A stretch of 64,000 nt of DNA from Dactylosporangium aurantiacum (GTDB lineage: Bacteria > Actinomycetota > Actinomycetes > Mycobacteriales > Micromonosporaceae), in the NCBI RefSeq assembly GCF_000716715.1, contig NZ_JNYJ01000007.1, positions 372,001 to 436,000 of the forward strand. The letters run 5' to 3'. The translations under genes and the position numbers were made by a program. How positions within the stretch are numbered: position 1 is the stretch's first letter; each line of letters begins with the position of its first letter. Below, in pieces: positions 44,110-53,285 of this stretch. The notes below the pieces were generated by a model. The model was not told where the DNA came from, ran no database searches, and worked only from the letters and a program-made list of their open reading frames with translations.

Positions 44110-45578
44110 ACATCCTCACCGCCGCCCGGCAAGCCGCCGCGTTCGCCCGTGGTCAGGCCGTCCCCCGGGCGTCCGTCCGGCACCTGCACCTCAACGACGC
44201 CCCGCTCGTCGTGGCGCTCCAGGTGCTGGCCGGCGAGCCGTTCGCGCCCCTGGCCATCGTGTGGGGCACCGACCCCGCCGCCCCCGCCGGGGAGCTCGTG
44301 GTGCCCGAGCCCCGCAACCGCGACCTGCGCTACCTGGCGCTGACCACGTTCGCCGACGCGCTGCTCGAGTACCTCGAGCCGTACCTCACCTTCGAGGTGC
44401 AGACGAACAGGAAGGGCAACGAGCGACCCGTGTGCGAGGAGGCGCCGCAGATCGTCCTGCCGACCGCCGCGTCGGTCACCAGCTTCGGCGAAGCGATCGG
44501 CCGCGGCGTGCTGTACTCGCCCACCGCGCCCACGCAGGTCCGCCGCGCCGCCGCGTTCGCGACGTTCCTCGCCCAGCAGGCGGACCGCGCCGGCCAAGCC
44601 CTTCTCGTCCCGGCCACCGGCGCGCTCGGCATGCACTGGGTCACCGGGCAGGCCGAGCTGGAGAACGAGAACCTCGCCGCCCTGCTGGCTTGGATCGACC
44701 CCGAGCCCACGGCGACCCAGCCGCAGCGCCTCGACACCATCGGCCGCCGCGAACTGCTCGCCTGGGGCCCGCTGCGCCGCCCAGAAGCCGACAAGGACCT
44801 CGCAACGCTCGTCGAGCGCTACAACCGCGCGACGAGCGAGCAGCACCGCGCCCGGCTCGCCGCACACATCGCCGCCGAGGTCCTGCCCGGCGTCCGCGAC
44901 GCCTACCGTGGCACCCACCACGCCCTCACCCTGCTCCGCACACTGGACCCGGTTGCGCCAGGGGCAGCGGCCCGCCGGAACACCGACCGAGACGCATGGG
45001 CCTGGCACGCCCAGCGCGACGCCCAGCAGCGTGCCCAGGGCGACATCCCACGGTTCTCCACCCGCGACAGCGCCGAATGGGCCGCCCGCATCGCGGCCGA
45101 CCTCGAGGACGCCGCCCAGGCGCTGCCAGCCGTCATGGCCTTCGACGACCCACTCATCATGGCCGAGCACATCGAGGCCGGCGAGGCGATCGCCGGGACC
45201 GTCCTGACGGTCGACCTGACCAACCGCGAGGTGAAGCCCGGCAACACCAACCGCACCCGCGTCCCGCTGTTCACCCTGCGCACCGACCGCCGCCCCGCCC
45301 AACCGGCCGGCACGTGGATGCGCTGGGCCGACGACCCCAGCGTCGAAGTCGAGCTCCGGGCGCAGCGTCCGCTGCCGCACTCCGCAACCGACCCGACCGA
45401 CACCCCGTTCGAGGTCACCTTCGCCGTCATGGCGGGTCACCGCAACGGCACCACCGTCCCCGCCGCCGGCGACGAGATCGTCGTCGCCGCGCTCGAACCC
45501 GCCAGCGGCGGGTTCGGCCGACCAGGCGCCGGCCCCGTGCCCTGGACCCACCGCCCTACCACCGGAGCAGCAGCATGA
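44106..45578 (+). CDS. Operon gene 3: unknown 490-residue protein
   Basis: A 490-residue soluble protein between the nuclease and helicase genes, with 4-nt ATGA overlaps on both sides. The N-terminal half is mixed alpha/beta (RHLHLNDAPLVVALQVLAGE, LRYLALTTFADALLEYLEPY, QIVLPTAASVTSFGEAIGRG). The centre is strongly helical and charged (LVERYNRATSEQHRARLAAH, RIAADLEDAAQALPAVMAFD). The last 110 residues are beta-rich (AGTVLTVDLTNREVKPGNTN, FTLRTDRRPAQPAGTWMRWA), like a small barrel. I see no Walker, nuclease or zinc motif. It could be a scaffold or nucleic-acid-binding subunit of the complex. Confidence 0.75.
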   Translation: MNILTAARQAAAFARGQAVPRASVRHLHLNDAPLVVALQVLAGEPFAPLAIVWGTDPAAPAGELVVPEPRNRDLRYLALTTFADALLEYLEPYLTFEVQTNRKGNERPVCEEAPQIVLPTAASVTSFGEAIGRGVLYSPTAPTQVRRAAAFATFLAQQADRAGQALLVPATGALGMHWVTGQAELENENLAALLAWIDPEPTATQPQRLDTIGRRELLAWGPLRRPEADKDLATLVERYNRATSEQHRARLAAHIAAEVLPGVRDAYRGTHHALTLLRTLDPVAPGAAARRNTDRDAWAWHAQRDAQQRAQGDIPRFSTRDSAEWAARIAADLEDAAQALPAVMAFDDPLIMAEHIEAGEAIAGTVLTVDLTNREVKPGNTNRTRVPLFTLRTDRRPAQPAGTWMRWADDPSVEVELRAQRPLPHSATDPTDTPFEVTFAVMAGHRNGTTVPAAGDEIVVAALEPASGGFGRPGAGPVPWTHRPTTGAAA

Positions 45579-46951
45579 CCGCCAACTTCGACGCCGTGGC
45601 CGCCGCCGACCGCACCCACGTCCTGGACCTCATGAACCAGCTCGGGCCGGAGTCCGCCATCCGGGTCAAGGCCCCGCCCGGCGCCGGCAAGTCGACCCTC
45701 GTCTGCGACATCGGCCGGACCCTCGCCGCCGCCGGCGACGTCGTCCCGGTGATCACCCAGACGAACGCCCAGGCCAACGACCTGATCCGCCGGTTGCACC
45801 GCGACAACCCCGGCCTGCCGGTCGGCCGGTTCCACGGCGCCGGCAAACTCACCGCCGACATCGCCGCGCTCGCCGCCGCGTCGCCCAACGTCACGGCCAG
45901 CACCGACCTGACCAACCTGCGAGCCGCCGGCGCCCGCATCATCGTCGCGCCGGCAGCGAAATGGGCCACCCTGGCCCGCGGCACGGTGACCTTCGACTGG
46001 CTCATCGTCGACGAGGCCTACCAGATGCGCGCCGACATGCTGCAGCACACCGGACACCTCGCCCTGCGGCACCTGTTCGTCGGCGACCCCGGCCAGCTCG
46101 CCCCGTTCAGCGTCCTCGACACCGACCGGTGGCAGGCGCTGCCGTACTCACCGATCCGCCCAGCCATGGACATCCTCGCCACGAACCACCCCCACCTGCC
46201 GACCCACAGCCTCGGCACGTCCTGGCGGCTCCCACCCTCGGCAGCCAGCCTCATCGCCGGCGCCTTCTACCCCGACATGCCCTTCCAGGCCGGCACCGAC
46301 CCCACCGACCGGGACCTCCACCTGGCGAACCGGCGGTTCACCGACCGCCACCCCAACGGTGTCGGCTTCGACGTCAACGCGGCCCTCGACCGAGCCGCCG
46401 CCACCGGCTGGGCCTACGCCGAACTTCCCCAGCGCGTCACCGTGCGCAGCGACCACGAGGTCGCCGCCGCCCTCGCCGCACTAATCGCCGCCGTGCTGGC
46501 CCGCCGGGGCACGATCGTGTCGGAGCTGCCCGCCGAGCGCGGCGGCCGGCCCCTCGAGCCCACCGACATCGCCGTCATCACCGCCCACAACGACCAGCGC
46601 GCCGCCGTCCTCGTCGCGCTCGAAGACGCTGGCCTTCCCACCGGCGGTTTCACCGTCTCCACCGCCAACCGCATCCAGGGCCAAGAGTTCGCACTCTCCC
46701 TGATCTGGCACCCGCTGGCCGGCCGCGCCGACAGCACCCCGTTCCACCTCGATCCAGGACGGATGTGCGTCATGCTCTCCCGCCACCGTCACAGCGCCAT
46801 CGTCGTGGGCCGTGCCGGCGTCGAGGATCTCATGTACGACTACGTCGACACCGAGCCCGTGATCGTCGGCGAGCCCAACCGCCGCGTCGACGGATGGCAG
46901 GCCAACCTCCAGGTCCTTCACCACCTGCAACGGCACCGAATCGCCACCTAA
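45575..46951 (+). CDS. Operon gene 4: SF1 (UvrD/Upf1-like) helicase
   Basis: A 458-residue helicase, start ATG in an ATGA overlap with gene 3; a longer upstream open frame has no coding signal. Motif I is KAPPGAGKSTLV (K39), motif II is WLIVDEAYQM (D146, E147; DEAY in place of DEAQ), motif III is LFVGDPGQLAP. C-terminal motifs include ITAHNDQRAAV, STANRIQGQEFALSLIWHP (motif V-like) and MCVMLSRHRHSAIVVG (motif VI). It is close to the minimal SF1 core with few insertions. With the Fe-S RecB-type nuclease of the same operon it could unwind and degrade DNA, as in Dna2 or AddAB. Confidence 0.85.
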   Translation: MTANFDAVAAADRTHVLDLMNQLGPESAIRVKAPPGAGKSTLVCDIGRTLAAAGDVVPVITQTNAQANDLIRRLHRDNPGLPVGRFHGAGKLTADIAALAAASPNVTASTDLTNLRAAGARIIVAPAAKWATLARGTVTFDWLIVDEAYQMRADMLQHTGHLALRHLFVGDPGQLAPFSVLDTDRWQALPYSPIRPAMDILATNHPHLPTHSLGTSWRLPPSAASLIAGAFYPDMPFQAGTDPTDRDLHLANRRFTDRHPNGVGFDVNAALDRAAATGWAYAELPQRVTVRSDHEVAAALAALIAAVLARRGTIVSELPAERGGRPLEPTDIAVITAHNDQRAAVLVALEDAGLPTGGFTVSTANRIQGQEFALSLIWHPLAGRADSTPFHLDPGRMCVMLSRHRHSAIVVGRAGVEDLMYDYVDTEPVIVGEPNRRVDGWQANLQVLHHLQRHRIAT

Positions 46952-47337
46952 GACGAAGGCGGCTGCTGCTGTCGCAGTGAGCCCGGCCGCATCGTTCCCG
47001 TAGGTCGACCCCGCCGATGATCGGCCCCTGCGCGGCCGACCGAAAGCACCAGCCACTTGCGCTGTTACACCGCTGGCGAGCCTTTTGCACTCAGCGGCAA
47101 TCTCCGCCATCCCGGCGCGTGGTACCGCACACGTTGGTGCAACCTGGACAGGGCCCAGCGCCGCATAGGTCCCTCGCCTACGCAGGCATCTCGCCGACGG
47201 TATGCCACGCCATGCGCAGCTGCTCGAGGTCCGCGCCGCCGGCACTGAGCAAGACGTGCAGCGCGCCGCTGCCAAGGCCCGTGCCGCTGCCCTGCAGGTG
47301 GAGCTCGACGTCGTCCGCGTCGAGGCCCGCGCAGCTG
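46952..47337. other. Region with a C-terminal gene remnant
   Basis: No intact gene. On the minus strand 47,178-47,330 encodes LDADDVELHLQGSGTGLGSG followed by LLSAGGADLEQLRMAWHTVG and a stop, with good codon use; it looks like the C-terminus of a decayed gene lying just downstream of the recombinase remnant. The rest, to 46,952, shows nothing convincing. Confidence 0.35.
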
Positions 47338-47520
47338 CTACCCGGACAGCTCGCGGAACCCGGCCCGCTTGAGCGCGGGGATCTTCGGCGACGTTGCCGG
47401 TCGGAGAACAGCCGTACGCCGTTCGTGCCGTCGACCAGGCATGCCCGGGGCGAGCAGGTGGGTCTGCTGCTGGGTGCTCTCCTCGTCGGCGGACACCCGC
47501 GTGTAGACCAGCTCCGCCAC
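47338..47520 (-). pseudogene. Serine recombinase remnant (N-terminal fragment)
   Basis: From the GTG ending at 47,520 (GAGG upstream) the product reads AELVYTRVSADEESTQQQTH, the typical start of a resolvase/invertase, whose Ser lies in the VSADEE segment. A frameshift follows: the neighbouring frame gives ACLVDGTNGVRLFSD, and the first resumes with PATSPKIPALKRAGFRELSG before a stop. The rest of the catalytic domain and the DNA-binding part are absent. It is a dead recombinase, evidence of past site-specific insertion. Confidence 0.75.
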
Positions 47521-47648
47521 GACCTCGCCGCCTTCGCCCCGCCATTTGCAGCCATTGACGGTTCTATTCCGGCCTGTGTCCAACAGATCTATAGTCACGG
47601 GTGGGTCGACGGCCCACCTGCGTCGGGTACCCGGAAGGAGACCTCGAT

Positions 47649-48119
47649 TTGTCCCCGGACGTGCTGACGGCGCTGGCGATGACGGGCGCGTCTACGATCG
47701 TTGCGGCCATGGCTACCAACGCCTGGCAGTCCACGCGCGACGGCGTCGCCCGGCTGTTCCGCCGCCCGGGCCACGATCCACGTGTCGTCGAGGCGCAGCT
47801 CGAGGGCGACGCCTCGGTAGTGGCGCAGGACGAGGACGTGGACGGCGCACGCCAGGACTTGGTCGGCCCGTGGCGCCGCCGGTTGGCGGCGCTGCTGCGC
47901 GAGCATCCTGAGGCGGAGCCGGAGCTGCGGGCTCTGGTGGAAGAGATCCGCCGGCAGCTGCCGGCGGCCGAGCAGAGGTGGCTGCAGATCAACACTGTCA
48001 GCGGATCGGGCACCCTGTTCGCCACACAGGGTGGCAACGTAATTGTGCACGGCGCCGGACCGGACCAGGCGCGACCGCCAGCGCCGAGGTCCAGCGCTGC
48101 CGACGGCGATCCGGAGTGA
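47649..48119 (+). CDS. Small partner protein of the STAND-type ATPase
   Basis: A 156-residue protein starting at the TTG at 47,649, chosen for AAGGAG 8 nt upstream. The N-terminus (LTALAMTGASTIVAAMATNA) is a hydrophobic helix, followed by WQSTRDGVARLFRR and a charged helical region (RRRLAALLREHPEAEPELRA). The end, INTVSGSGTLFATQGGNVIV, is a short beta-type motif common in proteins encoded beside actinobacterial STAND and CHAT-type conflict genes. It overlaps the large TPR gene by 4 nt, so the two are coupled. Likely a membrane-associated or effector-associated component; exact role unknown. Confidence 0.65.
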   Translation: MSPDVLTALAMTGASTIVAAMATNAWQSTRDGVARLFRRPGHDPRVVEAQLEGDASVVAQDEDVDGARQDLVGPWRRRLAALLREHPEAEPELRALVEEIRRQLPAAEQRWLQINTVSGSGTLFATQGGNVIVHGAGPDQARPPAPRSSAADGDPE

Positions 48120-51100
48120 CCACACCGGGCGGTGGATCCGGTCAGCTCGTGGACGCCACCCAGGTGGTCCACGTGGAGAGCGGGGCCGGATACGGTGCGA
48201 TCGGCGCCGACGTGCACGTCTTCCGCGACCGCGGCCCGGTGTACCTGCTGACCGGGCACCGCCCGCCGCCCGCCGTCGACACCGCGTGGCTGCTAGCGCA
48301 GCCCAGCCGGATGCTCAGCGCCGACCTGGCAGTCGTCGCCTTCACGGGCCGGGACCGTGAACTCGCGCAGCTCACCGCCTGGCGCGGCGCGTCCGCCCCG
48401 CGCCTCTCCGCCCGGTGGATGTATGCACCCGGCGGCCAGGGCAAGACCCGCCTGGCAGCGCAGTTCGCCTTGCAGAGCACGGCAGCTGGGTGGAAGGCCG
48501 TCCGCGCGCTGCACGGTCCGGGACAGCCGCTGCCCGGCAGCCAGGATCTGCGCCTGGGCAGCGCGCCAGGCCTGATGCTGATCATCGACTACGCCGACCG
48601 CTGGCCGGTCTCGCACCTGCGCTGGCTATTCCACAACGCCCTGCTCCACCAAGCGGTGCCCACCCGCCTGCTCTTACTGGCCCGCTCCGTCAACGCCTGG
48701 TCCGCCGTGCGCGCTGAACTGGAGGAGCTGCGGGCGGAGACGGACGAGTTCCCGCTGGGGCCCCTCGACGGCGATGGCGGCACTGCGGAGGAACGAGCCC
48801 GGCGCAGGGCCGAGATGTTCCGCGTGGCCCGGGACTGCCTGGCGGAGCGGTACGGCGTCCCCGATCCCACCGCCATCGAGCCGCCGCTTCCGCTCAGCCA
48901 CCCCGGCTTCGACCTGACGCTCACCCTGCACATGGCAGCACTGACCGCCGTCGACGCGCACGTCCGCGGGCTCAAGCCGCCGGACAACATGGCCGGCCTA
49001 TCTGTCTACCTGCTCGACCGCGAGCGCAAGCACTGGACCCGCCTGTACGAAAACCGGGTGGAAGGGCTCGACTTCGCGACCCCGCCGTCCGAGATGGCAC
49101 GCGCGGTGTTCACTGCCTCGCTGACCGGGGCGACTACCCACGCGGCCGGCATCGCGACGCTGCGCCGGGTGGAGGGCGGGGCGCACCACGAGCGGCTGCT
49201 GGCCGACCACGCCACCTGCTACCCGCCGCTCACACCAGGCAGCGTGCTGGAGCCGATGTACCCCGACCGCCTCGCCGAGGACTTCGTGGCGCTCACGCTC
49301 CCGGGTCACGACGTCACGGCGTACGCGCCAGCGTCCTGGGCGGCCCCCACCGTCGGCGCCCTCACCCAGCGGGACCGGGGCGGGCCTCCTCCGGCTCACC
49401 TCTCCCGGGCGATCACCCTCCTCGCCTCCGCCGCGGCGCCGGACCGGTGGCCGCACGTCGCGATCCACCTCAGCGAGATCCTGAAGAACGACCCCGACCT
49501 GGCCCCCGACGCCGGCAGCGCCGCGCTCTCCGCGCTGGCCGAGGTCACCTCGCTCCCGATCGAGCTGCTGGAAACCGTCCACTCTGTCCTGCCCGAAGGG
49601 CGCCACGCCGACCTCGACCCCGGCATAGCCGCGATCGCCGAGCGCCTTTTCGGCCACCGCCTCGCGTCGGACCCCGACCCGGCCGAGCGGGCGCGGCTGT
49701 GCCACGCGCTGGCGCAGCGGCAGGCATACGCTGGCCGGTACCGGTCCGCTGCGGATTCAGCGCGGGAAGCTGTACGGATCCGCGGGTTGCTGACGGCCGG
49801 CGATCCCGAGGCGCACGAGCCCGATCTTGCAGACTCGCTGGGCAGTCTCGGCAGCATCCTCTCCGAGCTAGGCCAGCGCAGGGAGGCCCTTGACGCGGTA
49901 CGGGAAGCCGTCGCGATCCGTCGCCGGCTCGCCACCGCCGAGCCCACAGCGAACGAGCCCGGTCTCGCCCGCATGCTGGACAACCTCGGCATCCAGTTGG
50001 GGCGGGTGGGCGAGCTCCACCAAGCCCTCGCCGCGTCGCGGGAGGCGGCTGCCCTGCACCGACGGCTCGCCGCGGACGGCGCCGGCGTGGACAGGTCCAC
50101 CGCCCTCGCCGACTCGCTGGACAACCTCGGCACCCACCTATCCGCATGCGGGCACGTCGAGGAGGCCACCGCCACGGCGCGGGAGGCGGTCGAGGTGTGG
50201 CGGCGGCTGACCGAGGCCCAGCCCGCAGCTCACGAGCCCGGCCTAGCCCGCGCGCTGAGCAACCTGAACGTGCTGCTGTACCGGGCCGGCCAGCGCGACG
50301 AGTCGCTCCGCCCCGGGCAAGAGGCGGTCGACGCGTGGCGCCGCCTGGCAGGCGCCAATCCCGCCGCACACGAGCCCGGCCTCGCCCGCGCCCTCGGCAA
50401 CCTGAGCGCCTCCACCTCCGACACCGGCGACCACGAAATGGCCCTAACGCTGGCCCGCGAATCGGTGGCCCTCTGGCAACGCTTGGCCAGTGCCAACCCC
50501 GCCGCGCACGAGCCCGGCCTCGCCAACCAGCTCAGCGACCTCGGCGTCCACCTGTCCCGGGTCGGGCAGCGCGGCGAGGCGCTGCAGGCCGACCGGGAGG
50601 CGACCCGGATCCGGCGGCGGCTCACGCTCACCGACCCCACCACCTACGGACCTGACCTCGCCCGCTCGCTAAGCAACCTCAGCGTCGGCCACTACGAGGC
50701 GGGGCAGCACTCAGAGGCATTGGAGTTCGAACAGGAGGCGGTGAGGACCCGGCGGCGGCTGGCGCAGTCCGACCCCACCGCGTACGAGGCGGACCTCGCC
50801 CGTTCGCTGAGCAACCTCGCCGTCTTCCAATCGGCGGTAGGGCGGCATCAGGACGCCCTCCTGACAGTGCGCGAGGCGGTCGAGCTGTGGCGGCACCTCG
50901 CGGCTACCGGTCCCGCCGCACACGAGCCGGACCTCGCGCACGCCCTGAATGCTCTAAGCAACTGTCTGTCGCAACTCGGCAAAGCGCAGGATGCGCTCTC
51001 CGCGGTCGAAGAGTCGGTGACGCTCTGGCGCCGCATCGCCACCGCCGAGCCCGCCGCGCACGAGCCCGGTCTCGTGCGTGCGCTGGGCAACCTCGGCGTC

Positions 51101-51838
51101 CGCCTCTCCGAGACGGGGCGTAACCGCGACGCAGTGGCGACGAGCCAGGAGGTCGTGGAGGTCTACCGGCGCCTGGCCGCCCGCAGCCCGGCCGTGTACG
51201 AGCGGAACCTCGCCATCATGCTGCTCAACCTGGGCGGCCAGCTCTCCGAGGTGGACCAGATGGCGGAAGCGCTGGCCGTGACGCAGGAGTCGGTGGCGCT
51301 GTGGCGGCGGCTCGTGGCTGCCGAGCCGGACGCGAACGCGCCTGGCCTCGCCCGGACGGTGTGCAACCTCGGTGTGTTCCTCCGGGAGGCGGGACGGCTG
51401 GCGGAGGCGCACGCCGCGGGGCAGGAAGCGACTGCGCTGCACCGGCGTCTCGCGGCGCAGAACCCAGAGGCCCTCGAGCCCTTTCTCGCCAACTCCCTGG
51501 ACAACCTCAGCACCACGCTAGCCGTGCTCGGCTCGGCACTGGACGCGCTGGCTGCCGCCGAGGAAGCAATATCCATCCACCGCCGCCTCGCGGCGGCCAA
51601 TCCTGCCGCGTATGAGGCCGGCCTCGCGGCGTCGCTCAGCAACCTGAGCCAGCGGCACGCCGCGACGGGACAGCACCAAGCGGCGGTCGAGGCGTCGGAC
51701 GAGGCAGTGACCCTCTTCCGGCGCCTGGCCGTGGCAAGCCCGGCGGTGCACGAAGCGGGCCTCGCGAAGGCGCTCCAGGCCGCCGCATCTCTGCGCCCGG
51801 CCGCCAGCTCCGGGCCGCCGCCCGAGGTGGGCCCCTAG
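48116..51838 (+). CDS. STAND-type P-loop NTPase with about 15 TPR repeats
   Basis: A 1,240-residue protein, start GTG in a GTGA overlap. After a short beta segment (VVHVESGAGYGAIGADVHVF) comes a P-loop ATPase: Walker A YAPGGQGKTRLA (K110), Walker B LMLIIDYADRW (D158), sensor LLLLARSVNAW. A helical winged-type region follows to about 520. The rest is some 15 tandem 46-residue TPR-like repeats with consensus LARxLxNLGxxLxxxGxxxEA and RRLAxxxPAAHEPG; near-identical units show recent expansion. This is the architecture of signal-transducing STAND proteins (NLR-like) that sense a ligand through repeats and activate an effector, often in phage defence. No fused effector is evident. Confidence 0.82.
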   Translation: MTTPGGGSGQLVDATQVVHVESGAGYGAIGADVHVFRDRGPVYLLTGHRPPPAVDTAWLLAQPSRMLSADLAVVAFTGRDRELAQLTAWRGASAPRLSARWMYAPGGQGKTRLAAQFALQSTAAGWKAVRALHGPGQPLPGSQDLRLGSAPGLMLIIDYADRWPVSHLRWLFHNALLHQAVPTRLLLLARSVNAWSAVRAELEELRAETDEFPLGPLDGDGGTAEERARRRAEMFRVARDCLAERYGVPDPTAIEPPLPLSHPGFDLTLTLHMAALTAVDAHVRGLKPPDNMAGLSVYLLDRERKHWTRLYENRVEGLDFATPPSEMARAVFTASLTGATTHAAGIATLRRVEGGAHHERLLADHATCYPPLTPGSVLEPMYPDRLAEDFVALTLPGHDVTAYAPASWAAPTVGALTQRDRGGPPPAHLSRAITLLASAAAPDRWPHVAIHLSEILKNDPDLAPDAGSAALSALAEVTSLPIELLETVHSVLPEGRHADLDPGIAAIAERLFGHRLASDPDPAERARLCHALAQRQAYAGRYRSAADSAREAVRIRGLLTAGDPEAHEPDLADSLGSLGSILSELGQRREALDAVREAVAIRRRLATAEPTANEPGLARMLDNLGIQLGRVGELHQALAASREAAALHRRLAADGAGVDRSTALADSLDNLGTHLSACGHVEEATATAREAVEVWRRLTEAQPAAHEPGLARALSNLNVLLYRAGQRDESLRPGQEAVDAWRRLAGANPAAHEPGLARALGNLSASTSDTGDHEMALTLARESVALWQRLASANPAAHEPGLANQLSDLGVHLSRVGQRGEALQADREATRIRRRLTLTDPTTYGPDLARSLSNLSVGHYEAGQHSEALEFEQEAVRTRRRLAQSDPTAYEADLARSLSNLAVFQSAVGRHQDALLTVREAVELWRHLAATGPAAHEPDLAHALNALSNCLSQLGKAQDALSAVEESVTLWRRIATAEPAAHEPGLVRALGNLGVRLSETGRNRDAVATSQEVVEVYRRLAARSPAVYERNLAIMLLNLGGQLSEVDQMAEALAVTQESVALWRRLVAAEPDANAPGLARTVCNLGVFLREAGRLAEAHAAGQEATALHRRLAAQNPEALEPFLANSLDNLSTTLAVLGSALDALAAAEEAISIHRRLAAANPAAYEAGLAASLSNLSQRHAATGQHQAAVEASDEAVTLFRRLAVASPAVHEAGLAKALQAAASLRPAASSGPPPEVGP

Positions 51839-52318
51839 TACGGCAGCCGCCCCCAGGTCGTTGATCCGAGGCTGCCGCGGCGTCGGGGTCGGCGGGCCGA
51901 TCAGCTCGCCGGCGACGCCGAGCGCGGCGGCGACGTCCGGACTTTGATGCGGTCGGTGCCATGCCGCGGCGGAGCTCGCCGAGGCGGCTGATGCTCACCA
52001 CGGGGCCTGCCTGGGCAGCGAGGTCGCTGAGCCCGTCCACGCTGTCCTAGTCGACGAGCCGCCGACAGCACGCCGGCCCCGGGGGCAGGCCGCCAGGCGC
52101 GACGGGTTCCACATGGCGTACCTCAGCAGCGTACTCAGTGCAGTGCGGGTGGGATTGGGATCGGCTTCGTCGAACCGGGCGCTGGCCGCGTCCGCCACCG
52201 CGATCTCGACGACCTCGTCGCGCACCGCCAAGTGGCGATGTCGGGCACACGACACAAACGGATTACGCCCGCCGTTCGATGACGGTTGCAAGTAGGCGAC
52301 TTGTGGCTGGGGGAACCG
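51839..52318. other. Intergenic region with XRE-like and other remnants
   Basis: No intact gene. Minus-strand 51,850-52,040 encodes LSDLAAQAGPVVSISRLGEL and then, after a frame change, PDVAAALGVAGELIGPP, resembling an XRE helix-turn-helix cut by a frameshift. Minus-strand 52,060-52,250 (VRDEVVEIAVADAASARFDE) has weaker protein-like character. Both are probably decayed genes between two intact operons. Confidence 0.4.
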
Positions 52319-52693
52319 ATGCCTGAAGAGTGGATGTTGCACCTGCTTCTCGCGCTGGTAGTCGTCGGGGTCCGTGGTGTGCTCGTCATCGTCCGTCAGG
52401 AAATACAGCAACGTGGAGCCGAGCGGCTCTTGAAGCTGTTGAAGCTGGGTGGTCCGGACATGAAGATCGTCATGCGGAACGGCGGGGCCCGCTGGTCCGT
52501 GGAATTCACCAGCATCGACGCTCCCGCCGCTCTGGGCCGTCGGCATGGAGCCGGACCCGAAAAGCCGCAGGAAGTCCAGGACAGGGCCGTCGAATCAAGC
52601 GCCGAACCCACCCGGGCTGCTGCGGGCAAGGGTCGGCAGCACAAGGGTGCGGGCGCTCAGCGGCGCAGAGGCGGTGCCGATGGACGACACTGA
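52319..52693 (+). CDS. Small membrane protein, first gene of the sigma-factor operon
   Basis: A 124-residue protein starting at the ATG at 52,319 with GGGGGAA upstream. One N-terminal hydrophobic helix (WMLHLLLALVVVGVRGVLVI) is followed by EIQQRGAERLLKLLKLGGPD and a short beta domain (MKIVMRNGGARWSVEFTSID), then a basic Gly/Arg-rich tail. The arrangement recalls small effector-associated constant components seen next to conflict-system genes, but the resemblance is weak. It overlaps the sigma-factor gene by 14 nt. Confidence 0.6.
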   Translation: MPEEWMLHLLLALVVVGVRGVLVIVRQEIQQRGAERLLKLLKLGGPDMKIVMRNGGARWSVEFTSIDAPAALGRRHGAGPEKPQEVQDRAVESSAEPTRAAAGKGRQHKGAGAQRRRGGADGRH

Positions 52694-53285
52694 CGCAAGC
52701 GCGGAGGGACCGGGGAGATCGAGCAACGACCGGCCCCGCCGGCAGTTCAGCGACCCTCGCTCAGGAAAGTTCTACAAAGAGAAGTACCCGATCGTGTTCA
52801 CCGCCGCGTGCCTGGTTGTCAACAGCGTCCAGACCGCGGAAGACGTGGCACAGAACGTCTTCATCGAAGTCCTCACGAGCGCGGACGTGACCGCCCTGCT
52901 CGACAAGCCAGCCGACGAGCAGGACCGACTGCTGCAAGCCATCGCGGCCAGGCGCGGAATCGACCACATGCGCCGTCAGTCGCGGCTCGTTCGGATCATT
53001 CAGCAGCGGGTCCGCTGGACCGAGAGCGGCGCGGTCACGCACGTGGAAGAAGAAGTGTTGACCCGGGAGGTAGTCCGCGCGATTGCCAACATCAAGAACG
53101 AACTGCATCGAGCGATCGCCGTCATGGCGTGGATCAGCGACATGACCTCCCCGCAGATCGCCGCTGAGGTCGGGCTCTCCCCAGAACGGGTCCGCGGCAT
53201 CCGGCTGAAGCTGAAGGAACGCTTTCGCTCAGAGTTCGTCGAAGTGGAGACTGAGGTTGCACGGCCGCAGGAGGGAACCATATGA
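52680..53285 (+). CDS. Sigma-70 family (ECF-like) RNA polymerase sigma factor
   Basis: A 201-residue factor starting at the ATG at 52,680 inside the end of the preceding gene. Region 2-like sequence: YKEKYPIVFTAACLVVNSVQ and TAEDVAQNVFIEVLTS, with ARRGIDHMRRQSRLVRI. Region 4-like: AVMAWISDMTSPQIAAEVGL and SPERVRGIRLKLKERFRSEF, a normal helix-turn-helix. The linker is short as in ECF factors. It overlaps the following membrane gene by 4 nt (ATGA), so that protein is the likely anti-sigma factor. Not close to a named ECF group that I recognise. Confidence 0.75.
   Translation: MDDTDASAEGPGRSSNDRPRRQFSDPRSGKFYKEKYPIVFTAACLVVNSVQTAEDVAQNVFIEVLTSADVTALLDKPADEQDRLLQAIAARRGIDHMRRQSRLVRIIQQRVRWTESGAVTHVEEEVLTREVVRAIANIKNELHRAIAVMAWISDMTSPQIAAEVGLSPERVRGIRLKLKERFRSEFVEVETEVARPQEGTI

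Noticed and set aside
43691..45574. Long open extension upstream of the helicase ATG
   Set aside because: It overlaps two well-supported genes in another frame and is Arg/Pro/Ser-rich; the helicase start at 45,575 has an ATGA overlap.
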